DNA from: Streptomyces sp. NBC_00659
Lineage (GTDB): Bacteria; Actinomycetota; Actinomycetes; Streptomycetales; Streptomycetaceae
Reading direction: 5' to 3'
DNA: 64,000 bases
Assembly: GCF_036226925.1 (NCBI RefSeq)
Contig: NZ_CP109031.1
Location: forward strand, 1,054,001 to 1,118,000
Numbering within the stretch: position 1 is the stretch's first letter; every line of letters starts with the position of its first letter. Below the pieces are notes generated by a model. It made no database searches. It had not been told where the DNA came from and saw nothing but the letters and a program-made list of their open reading frames with translations. Made by a program: the position numbers and the translations under genes. Shown here piece after piece: positions 1 to 8,470 of this stretch.

Positions 1-175
1 CGGGCAGCTCAAGGGCAGCGTGATCGTCGCCTTCGTGCTGGGCGCGCTGCAGTCGGTCCTGGAGTACTCGACCACCGTCAGTGTCGCGAAGGTGCTGGTC
101 CTCGTCGCCATCGTCGCGTTCCTCCAGTGGCGGCCACAGGGCCTGTACACGCTGCGCACCAGGAGCCTCACATGA
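1..175 (+). CDS. urtB: Urea ABC transporter permease UrtB, C-terminal end (5' truncated by the window)
   Basis: Only the last 57 codons are visible, in the frame beginning at base 2. They encode a hydrophobic segment with the run QSVLEYSTTVSVAKVLVLVA and end in a WRPQGL motif, which is how LivH/UrtB-type permeases of the branched-chain-amino-acid/urea family finish. The stop TGA overlaps the ATG of the next permease (ATGA at 172-175), so translation is probably coupled. I call UrtB rather than LivH because the next three genes carry features typical of UrtC, UrtD and UrtE. The substrate call is an inference from family resemblance. Confidence 0.75.
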   Translation, partial: GQLKGSVIVAFVLGALQSVLEYSTTVSVAKVLVLVAIVAFLQWRPQGLYTLRTRSLT

Positions 176-1287
176 CCACCACCACTCCCCTGGCCCCGAA
201 GTCGAGGCAACTGCCGGGCAGTCGGGGCCGGTTCACCGCGGCTCGTCCCGCCGCCGGTTTCGCGGCGGCCGCCGTCGCGCTCTTCGCCGTCGCCCCGCTC
301 GCGTTGTCCGACTTCCGGCTCGGTCTGCTCGCCAAGTATCTGTGCACGGCCATGGTCGCGGTCGGCATCTGTCTGGCATGGGGGCGCGGCGGCCTGCTGA
401 CACTCGGCCAAGGGGTGTTCTTCGGACTGGGCGGCTACGCCATGGCCATGCACCTGAAGATCGCGGACGCCGGCCCCGGCAACCTGCCCGACTTCATGCA
501 GCTGTACGGGACCGCCACCGAACTCCCCTGGTGGTGGCGGCCGTTCGCGAATCCGGTGTTCGCGATCGCCGCGACCGTCCTGCTGCCCATGGCCGTCGCC
601 GCGATCCTCGGTTCCTTCATCTTCCGGCGCCGGGTCAAGGGCGCCTACTTCGCGATTCTCAGCCAGGCGCTCGCCGCGGCCTTCGCGATCTGGCTGGTCG
701 GCCAGCAGGCCACGACAGGCGGCACCAACGGACTGACCGACATCCAGGGCTTCTTCGGCTACGACCTGAACGACCCGGTCAACCAGCGGATGGTGTACTT
801 CGTCATCGCCGCGGTGCTGCTCCTGCTGATCGCGCTCGCCCGTCAGCTGATCCACAGCCGCTACGGCGAACTCCTCGTCGCCGTGCGGGATTCCGAGGAA
901 CGGGTGCGGTTCCTCGGCTACGACCCCGCGAACGTCAAGCTCGTGGCGTACGTCGTCGCGGCGGGCATGGCCGGACTCGCGGGTGCGTTGTTCGTGCCCG
1001 CCGTCGGCATCATCTCCCCCGCGCTGGTCGGCATCGTGCCGTCCATCGAACTCGTCATCGGCGCCGCGGTCGGCGGCCGGGCGAGCCTGACGGGCGCGGT
1101 ACTCGGCGCGATCGGCGTCGCCTGGGCCAGGACGGCCCTGTCCGAGGAGTTCCCCGCGGCCTGGACCTACTTCCAGGGGCTGTTGTTCATCGTCGCCCTG
1201 GCGTTCCTGCCGGGCGGTCTCGCCTCGCTGGCCGCGATCGTGAAGCGGCGCCGGGCGCACCGAGGACTCGCTGGAGACACGGTATGA
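172..1287 (+). CDS. urtC: Urea ABC transporter permease UrtC
   Basis: This 371-residue integral membrane protein is the second permease of the operon. The ATG at 172 overlaps the urtB stop and is preferred over an in-frame upstream ATG at 127 that lies inside urtB. Several long hydrophobic segments are visible, as is the conserved stretch GRGGLLTLGQGVFFGLGGYA, and the region reading LPDFMQLYG...LPWWW followed by PF is characteristic of UrtC rather than LivM. The C-terminal part contains GGRASLTGAVLGA, the usual permease-ATPase coupling loop area. It should pair with UrtB to form the membrane channel. Its stop overlaps urtD by four bases. Confidence 0.85.
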   Translation: MTTTTPLAPKSRQLPGSRGRFTAARPAAGFAAAAVALFAVAPLALSDFRLGLLAKYLCTAMVAVGICLAWGRGGLLTLGQGVFFGLGGYAMAMHLKIADAGPGNLPDFMQLYGTATELPWWWRPFANPVFAIAATVLLPMAVAAILGSFIFRRRVKGAYFAILSQALAAAFAIWLVGQQATTGGTNGLTDIQGFFGYDLNDPVNQRMVYFVIAAVLLLLIALARQLIHSRYGELLVAVRDSEERVRFLGYDPANVKLVAYVVAAGMAGLAGALFVPAVGIISPALVGIVPSIELVIGAAVGGRASLTGAVLGAIGVAWARTALSEEFPAAWTYFQGLLFIVALAFLPGGLASLAAIVKRRRAHRGLAGDTV

Positions 1288-2087
1288 CGGAGTTTACGGA
1301 CAGTGCGCCCGCGGGGCTCCGGATTCGGGGACTGCGGGTGACCTTCGACGGCTTCACCGCCGTCGACGGGGTGGACCTCGACGTGCGGCCGGGGGATCTT
1401 CGCTTCCTGATCGGGCCGAACGGCGCGGGCAAGACGACGCTGGTCGACGCGGTCACCGGACTGGTGCGGGCGACGGGATCGGTGCGCTTCGGGGGTGCCG
1501 ACATCCTCGGCCGCAGCGTGCACCGGATCGCCCGCTCGGGGATCGGCCGCACCTTCCAGACGGCCGCCGTCTTCGAGGAGTTGACGGTCCTTCAGAACCT
1601 GGACATCGCGGCGGGCGCCGGGCGGGGCGCGCTGACGATGCTGCGCCGCCGCAAGGGTGTGCCCGGGTCCGTGGCGCGCGCCCTGGAGACGGTGGGCCTG
1701 GCCGGCCGCGCCGACAGCCCGGCCGGGACGCTCGCGCACGGCCAGAAGCAGTGGCTGGAGATCGGCATGCTGCTGGTGCAGGACGTCCGGCTGCTGCTGC
1801 TCGACGAGCCGGTCGCGGGCATGAGCCAGGACGAACGGCAGGCCACCGGCGAGCTGTTGGAGCGCATCAGCCGGGAGCGGACCGTCGTCGTGATCGAGCA
1901 CGACATGGACTTCATGCGGTCCTTCGCGCGCAGCGTCAGTGTGCTGCACGCGGGCCGGGTGCTCAGCGAGGGGACGGTGGCCGAGGTGCAGGCCGACCCG
2001 AAGGTGCAGCAGGTGTATCTCGGGCACGCGGCCGCCGAGGACACCACGGCGACCGTTCCCGGACCGACCGCCGTTCAGGAGGCGTGA
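1284..2087 (+). CDS. urtD: Urea ABC transporter ATP-binding protein UrtD
   Basis: This is a 267-residue cytoplasmic ABC ATPase. Walker A (GPNGAGKTT) lies at about residues 44-52, Walker B is LLLLDEP and the switch histidine is in VIEHDMDFM. The signature motif reads AHGQKQWLEIGML instead of the usual LSGGQ; this HGQKQWLEIGML form is the hallmark of UrtD and the main reason for calling the operon a urea importer. The ATG at 1284 overlaps the urtC stop (ATGA). The neighbouring sequence places it between permease and second ATPase, as in known urt operons. Regulation is probably by nitrogen, but the promoter lies outside the window. Confidence 0.88.
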   Translation: MTEFTDSAPAGLRIRGLRVTFDGFTAVDGVDLDVRPGDLRFLIGPNGAGKTTLVDAVTGLVRATGSVRFGGADILGRSVHRIARSGIGRTFQTAAVFEELTVLQNLDIAAGAGRGALTMLRRRKGVPGSVARALETVGLAGRADSPAGTLAHGQKQWLEIGMLLVQDVRLLLLDEPVAGMSQDERQATGELLERISRERTVVVIEHDMDFMRSFARSVSVLHAGRVLSEGTVAEVQADPKVQQVYLGHAAAEDTTATVPGPTAVQEA

Positions 2088-2779
2088 TGCTGGAGATCGA
2101 CACCGTCCACGTCGGGTACCACCGCAGTCTCGTCCTGCACGGCGTCTCCGTCGAGGTGCCGAGGGACGGGGTGGCGGCGGTGCTCGGGCACAACGGCGCG
2201 GGCAAGAGCACCCTGCTGCGGGCCGCCGTCGGACTGCTCGGCCCGCGAAGCGGCTCGGTCCGCCTGGACGGCGAGGACATCACCCGGCTGAGGCCCCATG
2301 AGCGGGTGGCGCGCGGCATGGCGTACGTCCCGCAGGGCCAGCAGGCCTTCCCGCACCTCACGACCGCCGAGAATCTCCAACTGGTCGCGGACGGTCGACG
2401 CCGCGGCAGGGAGGCGATCGCCGAGGCACTGGACCTGTTCCCGGCGCTGCGGACCCTGTCGGGCCGCCGCGCGGGGCTGCTCTCCGGGGGTCAGCGCCAG
2501 CAACTGTCCATCGCCCGGGCCCTGGTGACGGAGCCTCGGGTTCTCCTGCTGGACGAGCCGACCGAGGGCATCCAGCCCTCGGTGGTCGCCGAGATCGAGG
2601 AGACGATCCTCGCCCTGGCCGCCCGGGGCGGTCTGTCGGTGCTCCTGGTCGAGCAGCATGTCGGCTTCGCGATGCGGGCCGCGCAGCGCTACTACGTCCT
2701 GGAGGCCGGCCGGGTCACGTCGTCGGGCGAGGGCGGCCGGGACGCCGAGCAGGTGGTGCGGGAGGCGCTCAGCGTGTGA
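2087..2779 (+). CDS. urtE: Urea ABC transporter ATP-binding protein UrtE
   Basis: This 230-residue ATPase is the last gene of the urt operon. Walker A reads GHNGAGKST, the signature is LLSGGQRQQLSIA and Walker B is LLLDEPTEG. The sequence TEGIQPSVVAEIEETI after Walker B and AYVPQGQQAFPHLT in the middle are typical of UrtE. Its ATG shares one base with the urtD stop (TGATG at 2085-2089), so all four urt genes look translationally coupled. The operon ends 63 bp before a convergent sigma factor gene. I saw no strong terminator hairpin there. Confidence 0.88.
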   Translation: MLEIDTVHVGYHRSLVLHGVSVEVPRDGVAAVLGHNGAGKSTLLRAAVGLLGPRSGSVRLDGEDITRLRPHERVARGMAYVPQGQQAFPHLTTAENLQLVADGRRRGREAIAEALDLFPALRTLSGRRAGLLSGGQRQQLSIARALVTEPRVLLLDEPTEGIQPSVVAEIEETILALAARGGLSVLLVEQHVGFAMRAAQRYYVLEAGRVTSSGEGGRDAEQVVREALSV

Positions 2780-2842
2780 CCCAGGGTGGAGTCCGCCGGG
2801 CACCCTGATGATCGGCCGGGACGGGGCACGCGGCCTCGGCCG

Positions 2843-4042
2843 TCAGCTCCCCGCGAGGGATGCCCGGGCCCGTTCGAGGTGGGCACGTTCCGGCGCGCTC
2901 CCGGTCAGCGTGATGGCCGCTTCGTACGCCCGCAGCGCCTCGGCGTCGCGTCCGATCCGGCGCAGCAGGTCCGCCCGTACGGCGTGGAAGGCGTGGTACC
3001 CGTCGAGGTCGAGCTGGTCGACGAGGGCGAGTGCGGGCTCCGGTCCCTCGGTCTCGGCCACGGCGACGGCGCGGTTGAGGGCCACGACCGGGCTGGGGGC
3101 GAGCCGCATGAGCTGGTCGTACAGCCGGAGGATCTGCCCCCAGTCCGTGGCGGCGGCGGTCGGGGCGTCGCTGTGGACCGCGTTGACCGCGGCCTGGATC
3201 TGGTAGGGCCCCGGCCGGTCGCGGCGCAGACAGCGGCGTACGAGAGCCTGGCCCTCGGTGATCAGGTCCCGGTCCCAGCGGGTGCGGTCCTGTTCGGCGA
3301 GGAGGACCAGGTCACCGCCGACCGTCGCGCGGGCCGGCCGGCGGGCCTCGACGAGCAGCATCAGGGCGAGCAGGCCGAGCGCCTCGGGCTCGTCGGGCAT
3401 GAGCTCGACGAGGAGACGTCCGAGGCGCAGGGCCTCGGCACAGAGGTCCTCGCGGCCCCCGTACCCCTCGTTGAAGACGAGGTAGACGACGGCCAGCACA
3501 CCCCTGACGCGGTCCGGCAGATCCGCGTCGCGCGGCACGCGGTAGGGGATGCCCGCGTCGCGGATCTTGGCCTTGGCGCGGACGATCCGCTGGGCCATGG
3601 TGGGTTCGGGGACGAGGAAGGCACGCGCGATCTGCGCGGTGCTCAGGCCGCCGAGGAGCCGTAGCGTCAGGGCGACCTGGGCCTGGGGCGCGAGCGCGGG
3701 GTGGCAGCAGGTGAAGATCAGACGGAGCCGTTCGTCGCGCACGGGGCCCTCCTCCACGGGGTCGTCCGGGGCGTGCAGCCGGGCCGCCTCGGCGTGCCGG
3801 GCCGCGCGGGTGGACTCGCGGCGCAGCCGGTCGACGGCGCGGTTGCGGGCGGTCGTGATGATCCAGCCGGCCGGGCTCGGCGGGATGCCGGTCCCCGGCC
3901 ACTTCGCCACGGCCGTGGTGAACGCGTCCTGGACCGCTTCCTCGGCGAGGTCGATGTCGCCCAGGAAGCGGATCAGGACGGCGACCGCCCGGCCGTACTC
4001 GGCGCGGAAGACGGCCTCGATGTCACCGGCTCCGACGGTCAT
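2843..4042 (-). CDS. ECF42-type RNA polymerase sigma factor with C-terminal TPR-like extension
   Basis: At 399 residues this is about twice the length of an ordinary ECF sigma factor. The N-terminal third has regions 2 and 4: [19 protein letters not shown] with [15 protein letters not shown], then [31 protein letters not shown]. The rest is a helical, TPR-like domain with FNEGYGG, typical of the ECF42 group, in which the extension is thought to replace an anti-sigma factor. ECF42 members are characteristically encoded beside a DGPF/YCII protein, and that is the case here: the upstream gene overlaps this ATG by four bases. Targets cannot be read from the window. Confidence 0.88.
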   Translation of the reverse strand: MTVGAGDIEAVFRAEYGRAVAVLIRFLGDIDLAEEAVQDAFTTAVAKWPGTGIPPSPAGWIITTARNRAVDRLRRESTRAARHAEAARLHAPDDPVEEGPVRDERLRLIFTCCHPALAPQAQVALTLRLLGGLSTAQIARAFLVPEPTMAQRIVRAKAKIRDAGIPYRVPRDADLPDRVRGVLAVVYLVFNEGYGGREDLCAEALRLGRLLVELMPDEPEALGLLALMLLVEARRPARATVGGDLVLLAEQDRTRWDRDLITEGQALVRRCLRRDRPGPYQIQAAVNAVHSDAPTAAATDWGQILRLYDQLMRLAPSPVVALNRAVAVAETEGPEPALALVDQLDLDGYHAFHAVRADLLRRIGRDAEALRAYEAAITLTGSAPERAHLERARASLAGS

Positions 4043-4395
4043 CGGTCCTCGGACTCGTGGGTGAACGGCCGCACCTCGATCGGGAGCGTCGTCGCCAGGG
4101 TCGCCTTGCGCCCCCAGGCGAGCGCCGCGTCGAGATCGGGCGCCTTGATCAGACAGATCCCGCCCAGATACTCCTTGCTCTCCGCGTACGGCCCGTCGGT
4201 GACCAGGACGTCACCGTCCCGGGCGCGCAGCACGGTGGCCGTCTCCGGCCCGTGCAGTCCGCCGGCGAAGACCCAGGCGCCGGCCTCGCGCAGTTCGGTG
4301 TTGAACACGTCCAGGTTGTGCATGATCTCTTCCAGGACCTCGGGCGCGGGCGGCTCGCCCTGCGGCTGCATCACGCTCAGCAGGTAGTACTTCAT
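4039..4395 (-). CDS. YCII/DGPF-domain protein, partner of the ECF42 sigma factor
   Basis: This is a 118-residue single-domain protein beginning [14 protein letters not shown] and containing the segment [13 protein letters not shown], the DGPF-like signature of YCII-related proteins. Such proteins are small ferredoxin-fold cytosolic proteins of uncertain biochemical role. The start at 4395 is supported by a purine-rich site (GAGGACATC) just upstream, and the stop overlaps the sigma factor start by four bases, so the pair forms a two-gene operon. It is divergent from the acyl-CoA-dehydrogenase-like gene, with about 100 bp between them. Confidence 0.85.
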   Translation of the reverse strand: MKYYLLSVMQPQGEPPAPEVLEEIMHNLDVFNTELREAGAWVFAGGLHGPETATVLRARDGDVLVTDGPYAESKEYLGGICLIKAPDLDAALAWGRKATLATTLPIEVRPFTHESEDR

Positions 4396-4494
4396 GATGT
4401 CCTCCTCGGTGGTCCCACTCGGCGTCTTTGTGACTACACGAACGAAGGGGCGCCGGATCGACACACGCCACGACGACAGCGGGAGATTCCTTCG

Positions 4495-5568
4495 ATGACC
4501 GTCCCACCGCATCCGCTCGTCGCCGCGGCCCGGGAACTGGCGGCCGGGGTCCTGGCGCCCCGGGCCGAGGACGTGGACCGGGACGGCATGCCCGCGAGCA
4601 GCGTCGAGGCCGTCAAGCGCTCGGGGCTGCTCGGGGTCGCCGCGCCGGTCGAGGCCGGCGGGTCGGCGGCGCCCGCCGCGGTGGTCCGCGAGACCGCGGA
4701 GATCCTGGCCGGGGCGTGCTGCTCGACCTGGTTCGTGCAGACCCAGCACCACACGCCGGTGGCGACCCTGGCGAAGAGCGGCCTTCCTGTACGCGAACGG
4801 CTTCTCGGCCCGCTCGCGCGCGGGGAGCTGCTGTCCGGTGTCGCGTACGCCCAGTTGCGCGCGTACCCGCGCGTCCCGGTACGAGTCACGCGCGAGCGCG
4901 GCGGGTGGCGCTTCGACGGGACGGTCCCCTGGTACACCGGCTGGGGGCTGAACGACGTCATGCTGCTGGCCGGGGTGACGCAGGACGACGAGGCGCTGTT
5001 CGCGTTCACGCAGGCGCGCGAGCAGCCGGGGCTTCGCCCGTCCCCGCCGATGCGGCTCGCCGCGCTCACCGCGTCCCGGACCGTCTCGCTGGAGCTGGAC
5101 GGACTGTGGCTGCCCGACGACGCGGTGGCTCTGCGCACCCCGTACGAGTCCTGGGCGGTCACGGACCGCCCCAAGAACACCAATGCCTCGCCCGCCGTCT
5201 TCGGGGTCACGGCGACGGCGATCGGCCTGCTGGAGGCCGATCCCTCGGCGGGGGAAACGGCTGACACCCTGCGGGCACGTCTCGACGAGGTCAGACGGCG
5301 GGCGTACGAACTCGCCGACCACCCGGTGCCGACCGAGCGGATCGAGGAGCGGCTGGAGTGCAAGACCCGGGCGTACGACGTGATGCGGGCGGCCACCACG
5401 GCGGCGGTCGTGGCCGGCGGCGGGCGGGCGATGGACCTGCGCAGCCCGGCCCAACGGCTCGCGCGCGAGGGGATGTTCCTGCTGGTGCAGGGGCAGACGG
5501 CCCAGGTGCGCGCGACGCACCTGGGGTCGCTGGGTTCCCTCGGCGGGCCCGGTCCGCTCAGCCGGTGA
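4495..5568 (+). CDS. Acyl-CoA-dehydrogenase-fold flavoprotein linked to sulfonate/sulfur metabolism
   Basis: This 357-residue protein has the helical N-terminal, beta-barrel middle and helical C-terminal organisation of acyl-CoA dehydrogenases; the segment WYTGWGLNDVMLLAGVT falls in the middle domain. Members close to ssuD genes often act as reduced-flavin-dependent monooxygenases of the DszC/SfnC type rather than as fatty-acid dehydrogenases. I could not pick out a canonical catalytic glutamate with confidence. The start at 4495 gives a sensible N-terminus. The last 11 bases overlap, tail to tail, with ssuD on the opposite strand. A role in oxidative desulfonation is inferred from context. 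Confidence 0.72.
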   Translation: MTVPPHPLVAAARELAAGVLAPRAEDVDRDGMPASSVEAVKRSGLLGVAAPVEAGGSAAPAAVVRETAEILAGACCSTWFVQTQHHTPVATLAKSGLPVRERLLGPLARGELLSGVAYAQLRAYPRVPVRVTRERGGWRFDGTVPWYTGWGLNDVMLLAGVTQDDEALFAFTQAREQPGLRPSPPMRLAALTASRTVSLELDGLWLPDDAVALRTPYESWAVTDRPKNTNASPAVFGVTATAIGLLEADPSAGETADTLRARLDEVRRRAYELADHPVPTERIEERLECKTRAYDVMRAATTAAVVAGGGRAMDLRSPAQRLAREGMFLLVQGQTAQVRATHLGSLGSLGGPGPLSR

Positions 5569-6700
5569 AGGGCACCTGGGCGACCGGTGCCGGCGGGGCC
5601 GCGAACGGGTGCCGCCACAGGCCCCGCGCGGCGAGCCGGGGCAGGACGCCCTCGCCGAACCAGTAGGCCTCCTCCAGGTGCGGGTAGCCGGAGAGCACGA
5701 ACTCGTCGATGCCGAGGGCGTGGTACTCCCCGATCCGGTCGGCGACCTCCTCGTGGCTGCCGACCAGCGCGGTGCCCGCTCCGCCGCGCACCAGGCCGAT
5801 GCCGGCCCACAGGTTGGGGTGGATCTCCAGCCCGTCCCGGCCGCCGCCGTGCAGCGCGAGCATCCGTTGCTGGCCCTGCGACTCGCTGCGGGCGAGTCCC
5901 TCCTGGACGGACCGTACGGTCGCCGGGTCGAAGCCGTCGAGGATCCGGTGTGCCTCGGCCCAGGCCTGCTCGGAGCTGTCGCGGGTGATGACATGGAGCC
6001 GGATGCCGAACCGGAGGGTCCGCCCCTCCTTCGCCGCCAGCCCGCGGATCCAGGCGATCTTCTCGGCGACCTGGGCGGGTGGTTCGCCCCAGGTGAGGTA
6101 GACGTCCGCGTGGCGGGCGGCGACCTCTCCGGCGATCGGCGAGGAGCCGCCGAAGTAGACCTCGGGGACCGGGTCGGGGACGCGGGCGAGCCGGGCGTCC
6201 TCGACCCGCAGGTGCTCACCGGCCAGGTCGACGGTCTTGCCCTCCCACAGGTCCCGGACGATCCGCAGGAATTCGCCGGTACGGCGGTAGCGGGCGTCCT
6301 TGTCGAGGAAGTCGCCGTAGGCGCGCTGCTCGTGGCTCTCGCCGCCGGTCACCACGTTGAGGAGCAGCCGTCCGCCGGTCCGGCGCTGGAAGGTGGAGGC
6401 CATCTGCGCGGCGAGTGTGGGCGACACGAAGCCGGGCCGGAAGGCGACGAGGAACTTCAGCCGCTCCGTGTGCTGACTGACCATCGCGGTCGTCAGCCAC
6501 GCGTCCTCGCACCAGGCGCCCGTCGGGGTGAGGGCGCCGACAAATCCCAGGTCCTCCGCGGCACGGGCGATCTGGCTCAGATAGGCGACCGTCGGTGGCC
6601 GGTCCCGTGAGGACACGGTGGCGGGCGTGCCGTGACCGCCGCCGACGACATCGCGGCTGTCGCCGTTGGTGGGCAGGAACCAGTGGAAGGTGAGGGACAC
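5558..6700 (-). CDS. ssuD: Alkanesulfonate monooxygenase (LLM-class, FMNH2-dependent)
   Basis: This 380-residue protein matches the length of SsuD, which uses FMNH2 and O2 to release sulfite and an aldehyde from alkanesulfonates under sulfur limitation. Diagnostic stretches are MSLTFHWFLPTNGDSR at the N-terminus, FVGALTPTGAWCEDAW, LKFLVAFRPGFVSPTLAAQM and LLLNVVTGG. The TIM-barrel luciferase-like fold is expected. The flavin reductase gene ssuE lies about 155 bp upstream on the same strand, so the two probably work as a two-component system. No ssuABC transporter is visible nearby. Confidence 0.9.
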   Translation of the reverse strand: MSLTFHWFLPTNGDSRDVVGGGHGTPATVSSRDRPPTVAYLSQIARAAEDLGFVGALTPTGAWCEDAWLTTAMVSQHTERLKFLVAFRPGFVSPTLAAQMASTFQRRTGGRLLLNVVTGGESHEQRAYGDFLDKDARYRRTGEFLRIVRDLWEGKTVDLAGEHLRVEDARLARVPDPVPEVYFGGSSPIAGEVAARHADVYLTWGEPPAQVAEKIAWIRGLAAKEGRTLRFGIRLHVITRDSSEQAWAEAHRILDGFDPATVRSVQEGLARSESQGQQRMLALHGGGRDGLEIHPNLWAGIGLVRGGAGTALVGSHEEVADRIGEYHALGIDEFVLSGYPHLEEAYWFGEGVLPRLAARGLWRHPFAAPPAPVAQVPFTG

Positions 6701-6854
6701 GGCGGCGTTCTCCGATCGTGGGGACCTGGTGGGCGAGGGGGCCGTCGGCTGTGGCCGGTGCCGTGCCTGCTGCGGCTTCAGTGCCCCGGCAGGCAGCGTT
6801 CGCCCCGTCGCGGCGCCTGCGCGTCGTCGGCGATCGCTTCGACGGTCATCGGTG

Positions 6855-7409
6855 TCAGCCCGTGGCGGCGAGCAGGGGTGTACGGCCCAGAGCGGCGGAG
6901 AACTGGTCCACCACCTGGGCCAGGGCCTCGGCGCTGCCCGGCGCCACGGTGACGCTCCCGTCCTGGCCCGTGATGATGTCCTTGTCGAGGGTGAACCAGC
7001 CCTGGACGATATGGGCCGCCCCCATGGAGTTGAGGACCGGACGGAGCGCGTAGTCCAGGGCGAGCACGTGAGCGGTACTGCCTCCCGTCACCAGCGGCAG
7101 CACGGTCTTCCCGGCCAGGGCGTACTGCGGGAGCAGATCGAGCAGCGCCTTCAGGACGCCGGAGTAGGCGGCCTTGTAGACGGGGGTGCCGATGACCACT
7201 CCGTCGGCTCGGGCGAACAGTTCGGCCGCCTCCACTATGGCGGGGTGCTGGAAGTCCGCGCCGAGCAACGCCTCGGCGGGGATCGTACGGACGTCGAGGG
7301 GGATCACCTCGTGCCCCTGCCCGGCGAGCCGGGCGTCGAGGTGGCGCAGGAGCTTGGCCGTGCGGGAGGAGACCGAGGGGCTGCCGGAGACGGACAGAAC
7401 GGTGGCCAT
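6855..7409 (-). CDS. ssuE: NAD(P)H-dependent FMN reductase (SsuE-type)
   Basis: This 184-residue flavodoxin-like protein starts MATVLSVSGSPSVSSRTAKLL, whose SGSPSxxSRT loop binds FMN phosphate. GTPVYKAAYSGVLKALLDLLP is the conserved middle motif of SsuE/NADPH-dependent FMN reductases. It should supply FMNH2 to SsuD. The start at 7409 is preferred because an AAAGAGG site precedes it; the open frame extends further upstream but without recognisable protein character. A 10-bp hairpin lies about 75 bp upstream (7482-7506) and may be regulatory. Confidence 0.88.
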   Translation of the reverse strand: MATVLSVSGSPSVSSRTAKLLRHLDARLAGQGHEVIPLDVRTIPAEALLGADFQHPAIVEAAELFARADGVVIGTPVYKAAYSGVLKALLDLLPQYALAGKTVLPLVTGGSTAHVLALDYALRPVLNSMGAAHIVQGWFTLDKDIITGQDGSVTVAPGSAEALAQVVDQFSAALGRTPLLAATG

Positions 7410-8157
7410 GAGTCCTCTTTCGTGAACGGGTTCCGGTGAACGGTTCCGGGTCAGTACCGCGAGCGGGCTCGCGGGTGAGTTCCGTGACCCGGGTGCCGGG
7501 TCACGGGCTGCCGGGGTGACCGGAAGGCGTGACCGGGACTTCGGGTGGGCTGGATACCGGGGTGAACGGACGGACGTGACCGGCGTTCCTGGACGGGGGC
7601 TGCCGGGCGGGCGGAGAGCGAATGGAGACGGATCAGGCTCGCACCGCACCCGCGCGGCACGCTGGAGGAGCACCTGAGTCCCGACGGACTCCCGCTCTCT
7701 GTACGGCAGTCAGACCTCGGCGCACCGTACGGACCGTGGCGCGGCACTCGGGGCCGGCGGCTGTTCGGGATGCGTCGAGGTTCGGGAACCCGGCCGGATT
7801 CAGCCGGAGTTCGGGTGCCGATGTGTCGCGGAGAGGCGAGGGAACACGCCGGTCACGGTGAGGAGAAGTCACCGTGGGCGGAGGACCCGCGCGAAGGAGA
7901 CCTGCAGTCGGGGATCGTCAGGCTTCGCGGCGACAGAAGGAACTGCAGACACGCGCGAGGTCGACGTGGCGTCGCCGCGTGAGGTCCAGTCGCATCTTCA
8001 TGGTCGCGATCGTCGCAGCTCCGCGTACGGGCAGTCAAGGAACGGCGGTTCGGTCTCGCATCCCGGACCGGGGCATGTCCCGGGGAAACCCGGGCAAGCG
8101 CATTCCACGGGACTCGTCGCTCCGGGTCCGCCGTCAGAGCTGGAGGTGTCTGCCGCC
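7410..8157. other. 748-bp gene-free stretch upstream of ssuE, with one clear hairpin
   Basis: No open frame here has convincing protein character on either strand; all have the arginine- and alanine-rich composition of shadow frames. The only clear structure is an inverted repeat, CCGTGACCCG / CGGGTCACGG, at 7482-7506 with a five-base loop. Several degenerate GTGACCGG-like words are scattered nearby. The region should carry the ssuE promoter and the promoter of the small gene at 8158. I see no recognisable riboswitch, though a sulfur-responsive leader is possible. Confidence 0.5.
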
Positions 8158-8325
8158 ATGGGCACAAAGGTGCTGGAACGATTTCCCGCCGGGGCTCCGC
8201 GTGGATCCTGGACCGCGGAGGAATACGCGGCCCGGCGCCGTACCGAGGGGCTGCAGGCGACGGTCGTGATGGACCTGAACTCGGACGCCTTCCTCGTGGT
8301 CGTTCCGGCCGGCGACGAGGACTGA
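8158..8325 (+). CDS. Small conserved-looking protein of 55 residues, unknown function
   Basis: The ATG at 8158 is preceded by a GGAGG site, though at a long spacing of about 11 bases. The product has no signal peptide or membrane segment. It has a charged middle (SWTAEEYAARRR) and a hydrophobic C-terminal strand (DAFLVVVPAGDED), which reads like a compact folded protein rather than a shadow frame. It is followed by two hairpins that would terminate transcription. I do not recognise a characterised family. Confidence 0.55.
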   Translation: MGTKVLERFPAGAPRGSWTAEEYAARRRTEGLQATVVMDLNSDAFLVVVPAGDED

Positions 8326-8375
8326 GCCGGACCGCGGTGACCGGACCGCGGCGGAACACAGCGGACGGTCCGCAC

Positions 8376-8465
8376 GCACGAACGGCCCGCGCGAACCACA
8401 CGGCGGGCCGTCGTGCTTCCTGTCGGAGTGGGCCCCGTCCCGCCGGACCGGGCCCACTCCGACAG
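8376..8465. terminator. Two consecutive hairpins between convergent genes
   Basis: The first stem (8376-8416) pairs GCACGAACGGCCCGC with GCGGGCCGTCGTGC, with one bulged base. The second (8420-8465) has perfect 16-bp arms, CTGTCGGAGTGGGCCC and its complement, around a 14-base loop. They sit between the 55-residue gene (plus) and the MMPL gene (minus) and should terminate both. There is no U-tract, as is usual in streptomycetes. Confidence 0.75.
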
Positions 8466-8470
8466 GGTTC

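Noticed and set aside
1284..2779. Branched-chain amino acid transporter livG/livF
   Set aside because: The HGQKQWLEIGML signature in the first ATPase and the TEGIQPSV segment in the second fit UrtD/UrtE better, although the families are close.
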